Assembly: GCA_029582265.1 (NCBI GenBank)
Contig: CM055823.1
Span: 23,757,290-23,821,289, forward strand
Source of the DNA: Zoroaster sp. YZ-2022
Taxonomy: Eukaryota; Echinodermata; Asteroidea; Forcipulatida; Zoroasteridae
DNA: 64,000 nucleotides
Direction of reading: 5' to 3'
The notes beneath the pieces were generated by a model. The model did not search any database and had not been told where the DNA came from. It was given only the letters and a program-made list of their open reading frames with translations. Below are positions 62,801 through 64,000 of this stretch, piece after piece (position 1 is the stretch's first letter; every line of letters begins with the position of its first letter). Made by a program: the position numbers and the translations under genes.

Positions 62801-64000
62801 AGGATTCGAACTTAATAACCAGGATTCGAACTTAATAACCAGGATTCGAACTTAATAACCAGGATTCGAACTTATTAACCAGGATTCGAACTTATTAACC
62901 AGGATTCGAACTTAATAACCAGGATTCGAACTTAATAACCAGGATTCGAACTTAATAACCAGGATTCGAACTTAATAACCAGGATTCGAACTTAATAACC
63001 AGGATTCGAACTTAATAACCAGGATTCGAACTTAATAACCAGGATTCGAACTTAATAACCAGGATTCGAACTTAATAACCAGGATTCGAACTTATTAACC
63101 AGGATTCGAACTTAATAACCAGGATTCGAACTTAATAACCAGGATTCGAACTTAATAACCAGGATTCGAACATAATAACCAGGATTCAACTTAATAACCA
63201 GGATTCGAACTTATTAACCAGGATTCGAACTTATTAACCAGGATTCGAACTTATTAACCAGGATTCGTACTTAATAACCAGGATTCGAACTTAATAACCA
63301 GGATGCGAACTTAATAACCGGGATTCAACTTATTAACCAGGATTCGAACTTAATAACCAGGATTCGAACTTATTAACCAGGATTCGAACTTAATAACCAG
63401 GATTCGAACTTATTAACCAGGATTCGAACTTATTAACCAGGATTCGTACTTAATAATCAGGATTCGAACTTAATAACCAGGATTCGAACTTATTAACCAG
63501 GATTCGAACTTATTAACCAGGATTCGAACTTAATAACCAGGATTCGAACTTAATAACCAGGATTCGAACTTATTAACCAGGATTCGAACTTATTAACCAG
63601 GATTCGAACTTATTAACCAGGATTCGAACTTATTAACCAGGATTCGTACTTAATAACCAGGATTCGAACTTATTAACCAGGATTCGAACTTATTAACCAG
63701 GATTCGAACTTAATAACCAGGATTCGAACTTAATAACCAGGATTCGAACTTAATAACCAGGATTCGAACTTAATAACCAGGATTCGAACTTAATAACCAG
63801 GATTCGAACTTATTAACCAGGATTCGAACTTATTAACCAGGATTCGAACTTAATAACCAGGATTCGAACTTAATAACCAGGATTCGAACTTAATAACCAG
63901 GATTCGAACTTAATAACCAGGATTCGAACTTAATAACCAGGATTCGAACTTAATAACCAGGATTCGAACTTAATAACCAGGATTCGAACTTAATAACCAG
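59857..64000. repeat. 20-bp satellite array with a Pol III B-box in each unit
   Basis: Head-to-tail copies of AACCAGGATTCGAACTTAAT run to the window edge, about 207 units. Main variants are TTATTAA for TTAATAA, GGATTCGTAC for GGATTCGAAC, and four one-base deletions (near 60350, 61609, 63187 and 63327), plus GGATTTTAC near 61646. The complement contains AGTTCGAATCC, which matches the tRNA/SINE B-box consensus GGTTCGANTCC at 10 of 11 positions. The unit resembles the T-arm region of minus-strand SINEs such as the one ending at 15233. The array begins inside a TTAA MITE and probably lies in tetraspanin intron 4. Confidence 0.97.

Noticed and set aside
59857..64000. Satellite considered as a CRISPR-like array
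   Set aside because: There are no unique spacers; the 20-bp unit is directly head-to-tail and the context is an animal genome.

Overview
The window is eukaryotic nuclear DNA, most likely from a marine invertebrate and plausibly a deuterostome such as an echinoderm, hemichordate or cephalochordate. This is inferred from spliced exons with GT-AG borders, very large introns, frequent TACATGTA-rich simple sequence, and dense SINEs, MITEs and hAT, Harbinger, CR1-like and Penelope-like repeats. The species cannot be fixed from sequence alone. No bacterial-style operon, CRISPR array, rRNA or intact tRNA gene was found.

One protein-coding gene is well supported: a plus-strand tetraspanin. It has four exons, at 14668-14730, 50867-51064, 55019-55207 and 58433-58564. 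All introns are phase 0 with GT-AG borders. The exons join to 194 residues covering the cysteine-rich N-terminus, TM1 to TM3 and most of the large extracellular loop (CCG, PDSCC, QGC). The last loop cysteine and TM4 are not in the window, so the gene probably continues past 64000. Intron 1 is about 36.1 kb and makes up most of the window.

Almost everything else is repetitive. (1) There are at least two dozen non-autonomous elements bounded by TTAA with CCCT...AGGG ends (piggyBac-like or Kolobok-like target sites), in about ten sequence families. Several sit inside other repeats whose uninterrupted copies are also in the window. (2) hAT-type elements have TAGGG-type ends and 8-bp target duplications at 24589-26444, 32989-34863, 36570-40034, 57490-58060 and 55220-55816. 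(3) tRNA-derived SINEs, at least one head matching tRNA-Leu(CAA), occur with different tails. (4) A broken CR1/L2-like reverse transcriptase lies on the minus strand at 37681-39410. (5) A Harbinger-derived element lies at 54286-54934. (6) Penelope-type fragments carry hammerhead-ribozyme-like hairpins near 7.6-8.0, 39.7, 51.3 and 57.3 kb, with relatives at 20.9, 32.4 and 48.9 kb. (7) Many minisatellites grew out of transposon sequence.

Layout: 0-14 kb is nested MITEs and minisatellites upstream of the gene. 14.6 kb holds exon 1 with tandem E-boxes just before the start codon. 15-50 kb is intron 1, with SINE, MITE and hAT nests and the LINE. 50.9-58.6 kb holds exons 2 to 4, separated by repeats that in two cases begin within 15 bp of a splice donor. 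59.86 kb to the window end is a 20-bp satellite of about 207 copies whose complement contains a near-perfect RNA polymerase III B-box. This satellite starts inside a MITE and is the most unusual feature. Many open frames in the window (up to 359 codons) come from tandem repeats with unit lengths divisible by three and are not considered genes.
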